Shown here: one piece after another, positions 61,911 to 64,000 of the stretch | How the letters are laid out: each line of letters starts with the position of its first letter | How positions within the stretch are numbered: position 1 is the first letter of the stretch | Assembly: GCF_000166295.1 (NCBI RefSeq) | Contig: NC_017506.1 | Coordinates: forward strand, 3,720,001 to 3,784,000 | Direction of reading: 5' to 3' | DNA: 64,000 bases | Source of the DNA: Marinobacter adhaerens HP15 | GTDB lineage: Bacteria; Pseudomonadota; Gammaproteobacteria; Pseudomonadales; Oleiphilaceae | Translations under genes and position numbers: made by a program | Notes under the pieces: model-generated | The model's input: only the letters and a program-made list of their open reading frames with translations | Database searches by the model: none | What the model was told of the DNA's origin: nothing

Positions 61911-64000
61911 TCAATCCGGGTTCACAGACCGGTCGGAATACCGGGTGTGAATAAAACACTGCCGCTGGATTTCATCAGACACACGATAGGCCTCTGACCG
62001 GATGTCACACAAGAGCTCCGCCAGGGCTTCACAGGCTTTATCCGGGCGTTTGCGCTCAAACGGATGCAAATCAAGCGCTCGCAGCCGCTGCAGCGATTCG
62101 TTCAGATCCGGCGGAAACAGCTGACCGGTTTTACGACCCATCTCCGGCAGGTCCTTCTGCAGCTGGCGCAGCTGGAACATCACCGAATGAGGATTGCTTG
62201 CGTCTATCACCAGGGTATGGAGTACCCCCAGAAGCTCCGGTGTCCGACGGTACCGGGTGCGGTAGGTGACTTCCGAGTTGGCCACTTCCAGCAGCCACTC
62301 GAGCATGGCATGGCGGCTGAACCGGTCGCTGAACAGGGGCACGCAAATCAGCGTACAGAGATTGGCCAGTCGCTCAAGGCGCCGGCCGATCACGAGGAAA
62401 ACCCAACTGGCATCCCGCGTAATGTCATCCATCGCAAAGCCCGCCAGGGAGATGCAGTCCAGCAACACCAGGTTCAGTGCCCGAATCGACCGGTCCGGCG
62501 TGGTTGGCGCCGGGCTCAGGGGCTTACCCACCCGATTGAGCGTGTGCCAGTTGTCGGAAGACAGACGGTCACGGACCTGGCTGGCATTGAACAGCAACGC
62601 CTGGAGAATCGACGCAATTGAACCCGGAAATTGCAGGTCACTCACCGCTCTCAACAAGGCGTCGGGAAGCGGCTCGGGGACCGCATCTTCTTCAGGCTCC
62701 GGAAGGGTCCCGAATTGCTCGGCGGCCTGTTGCAGCCCGAGCAGGGCTTCTTCACTGGCCTGGTCGTGGCCCGACAGGCGGTTGAACGCCGCCCGCAATA
62801 AACGGGCAGTTCCCTCCGCCCGCTCCGAGTGCCGGCCCATCCAGAACAGGTTTTCTCCCACCCGGGAGGGCGTGTCCCGCTCGCCGTCGAGCAGGTCAGA
62901 CACCTGCAGCCGTTTCTTGATCAGTGACTTGGAGGGGGCCGTGTAGCGAGCCTGTACCCAGGTGTCCTTCGACAGCCCGCCCCGTTGCATGGAGATGACT
63001 TCCACACCCGCATCCATGGCGACCCGGGTCAGCCCGCCGGGCATGACCCGCCAGCCGGAGGGTGTGGCCGCCGCAAACAGCCGCAGGCCGATAGACCGGG
63101 TGGCCAGCGGCTGCTCCGGATCTCCCTTCCAGACCGGCGCCTGGGAAAGATGAACGAGCTCCTGGCCGACAAAGGCATGGGGATGGGCATGCATCTTCTT
63201 GATCAGGGCGTCCCGCTCTGCACCTTTCACCTGGTAACCGAACACCGGCTCCATTCGCATGCTCGCGAAGGCCGGTTTAATGACCAGCTCGTCCAGGTGC
63301 TCAATGACATAGTCCAGGGCCGGTTTCTCACCACACCACCAAGACGCCACCGACGGCATAGCCAGAGGCGAGCCCAGTAATTTCTTCGAAATCTCCGGCA
63401 AAAACCCGAATAACGCCGCACTCTCCAGTACCCCGGAACCCAGGGCATTTGCCATCAGAACCTTGCCTGCCCGCACCGCACCCAGAAGCCCGGGAATCCC
63501 CAGCACGGAATCGGCGCGAAGCTCCAGCGGATCACAGAAGCCATCGTCCAGCCGGCGATAAATGGCGTGTACCCGCCGCAGGCCCTGAAGCGTTTTCAGG
63601 TACACCGTGTCATCTCGCACGGTCAGATCCTGGCCCTCGACCAGCGGCAAACCCAGGTAACGGGCCAGGAACACATGTTCGAAATAGGTTTCGTTGAAAC
63701 GGCCCGGGGTCAGCAGAACGCAAAGCGGTGACTCGGTTCCGGCTGGCGACATGCCCGCCAGACTGTTCTGGAAACCCTGGAAGAATTCAGAAAGGTTGGT
63801 TACCGGCAGGTTGTGGAATGGCGCCGGGAACGCCCGGGAAATCACCAGCCGGTTCTGAAGGGCGTAACCGGCGCCGGAGGGCGCCTGGGTACGGTCTGCC
63901 ATCACCCACCAACCGCCGTCTGGTGCGCGCGCCAGATCTACGGCATACAGATGCAGGAACCGGCCCCCGGCAGGCTGAATCCCCTGGCAGGGCCACTGGA
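61911..64000 (-). CDS. Circularly permuted ATP-grasp fused to alpha-E domain (5' end outside window)
   Basis: At least 696 residues; the frame is open to the right edge, and the residues before the GTG at 63905 (LARAPDGGWWV) match the family, so the gene starts beyond the window. The ATP-grasp part contains DRTQAPSGAGYALQNR, RRLDDGFCDPLELR and NALGSGVLES; from about nt 62930 leftward a helical alpha-E domain begins (SRVGENLFWMGRHSERAEG). The two are separate genes in many genomes and fused here. ATP-grasp enzymes ligate carboxylates to amines, so peptide bond formation is the likely reaction, together with the adjacent transglutaminase. Confidence 0.9.
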   Translation of the reverse strand, partial: QWPCQGIQPAGGRFLHLYAVDLARAPDGGWWVMADRTQAPSGAGYALQNRLVISRAFPAPFHNLPVTNLSEFFQGFQNSLAGMSPAGTESPLCVLLTPGRFNETYFEHVFLARYLGLPLVEGQDLTVRDDTVYLKTLQGLRRVHAIYRRLDDGFCDPLELRADSVLGIPGLLGAVRAGKVLMANALGSGVLESAALFGFLPEISKKLLGSPLAMPSVASWWCGEKPALDYVIEHLDELVIKPAFASMRMEPVFGYQVKGAERDALIKKMHAHPHAFVGQELVHLSQAPVWKGDPEQPLATRSIGLRLFAAATPSGWRVMPGGLTRVAMDAGVEVISMQRGGLSKDTWVQARYTAPSKSLIKKRLQVSDLLDGERDTPSRVGENLFWMGRHSERAEGTARLLRAAFNRLSGHDQASEEALLGLQQAAEQFGTLPEPEEDAVPEPLPDALLRAVSDLQFPGSIASILQALLFNASQVRDRLSSDNWHTLNRVGKPLSPAPTTPDRSIRALNLVLLDCISLAGFAMDDITRDASWVFLVIGRRLERLANLCTLICVPLFSDRFSRHAMLEWLLEVANSEVTYRTRYRRTPELLGVLHTLVIDASNPHSVMFQLRQLQKDLPEMGRKTGQLFPPDLNESLQRLRALDLHPFERKRPDKACEALAELLCDIRSEAYRVSDEIQRQCFIHTRYSDRSVNPD

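Overview
The window looks like chromosomal DNA of a marine gammaproteobacterium, most probably Marinobacter or a close relative. I infer this from memory of gene content and style, not from a search: a long FadE acyl-CoA dehydrogenase, an EptA-type transferase, LysR/DMT pairs, several c-di-GMP and chemotaxis proteins, and G+C-rich genes packed with short or overlapping junctions. I see no tRNA, rRNA, CRISPR array, insertion sequence or phage module. Both ends cut genes: a GGDEF-EAL protein at the left edge and an ATP-grasp/alpha-E protein at the right edge.

Layout. Positions 1-2204 hold the end of the GGDEF-EAL gene and a small zinc-ribbon membrane protein. From about 2390 to 14100 the DNA is visibly more A/T-rich and looks accessory: an unknown protein, an orphan ECF sigma factor, a chemoreceptor, then a tight five-gene minus-strand operon (amidase, CE4 deacetylase/imidase-like hydrolase, PotD-like binding protein without a signal peptide, NCS1 permease, DUF1989 protein). 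A GntR-type regulator with two winged-helix domains diverges from it. I read this as a candidate uptake and ring-opening pathway for a cyclic imide or similar nitrogen compound. Positions 14317-17964 are a copper-export module (MerR, CopA, a 38-residue membrane microprotein with a His tail, DUF411 protein). Positions 18121-23968 hold a diguanylate cyclase, an exported Gly/Glu/His-repeat protein divergent from a PiuC-type dioxygenase with a Fur-like site between them, RNase II and a small acidic protein. Positions 24245-28913 are a five-gene envelope operon of lipoproteins with LpoB- and YcfL-type members.

From 28915 to 48275 come single genes and pairs: acyltransferase, PhaC-like hydrolase, HAD dehalogenase, lipase-like hydrolase, LysR, Bcr/CflA exporter, Tpx, MATE exporter, thioesterase, NUDIX-MBL fusion, AspA/AstE-like peptidase, DMT exporters, tandem CBM-like protein, PatB, AEC permease, UbiA enzyme, chemoreceptor. 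Positions 48430-55089 run fadE, trmO, then an ABC importer with two unlike binding proteins (ModA type and FecB type). The right end holds LysR/DMT, a His-rich exported protein, EptA, ChaC, MarC, and a transglutaminase next to a circularly permuted ATP-grasp/alpha-E protein.

The most striking non-coding signal is a family of six intergenic palindromes of about 102-116 bp (near 14156, 31208, 34397, 36381, 38436 and 56125). Outer arms differ between copies yet stay self-complementary. Each encloses two hairpins whose tetraloops read TCCN on one strand, so every one of the twelve loops shows A-N-G-G-A on the other strand. That is the loop motif recognised by CsrA/RsmA proteins. The stems vary with base pairing kept, and a GCTTG linker sits between the hairpins in all six.
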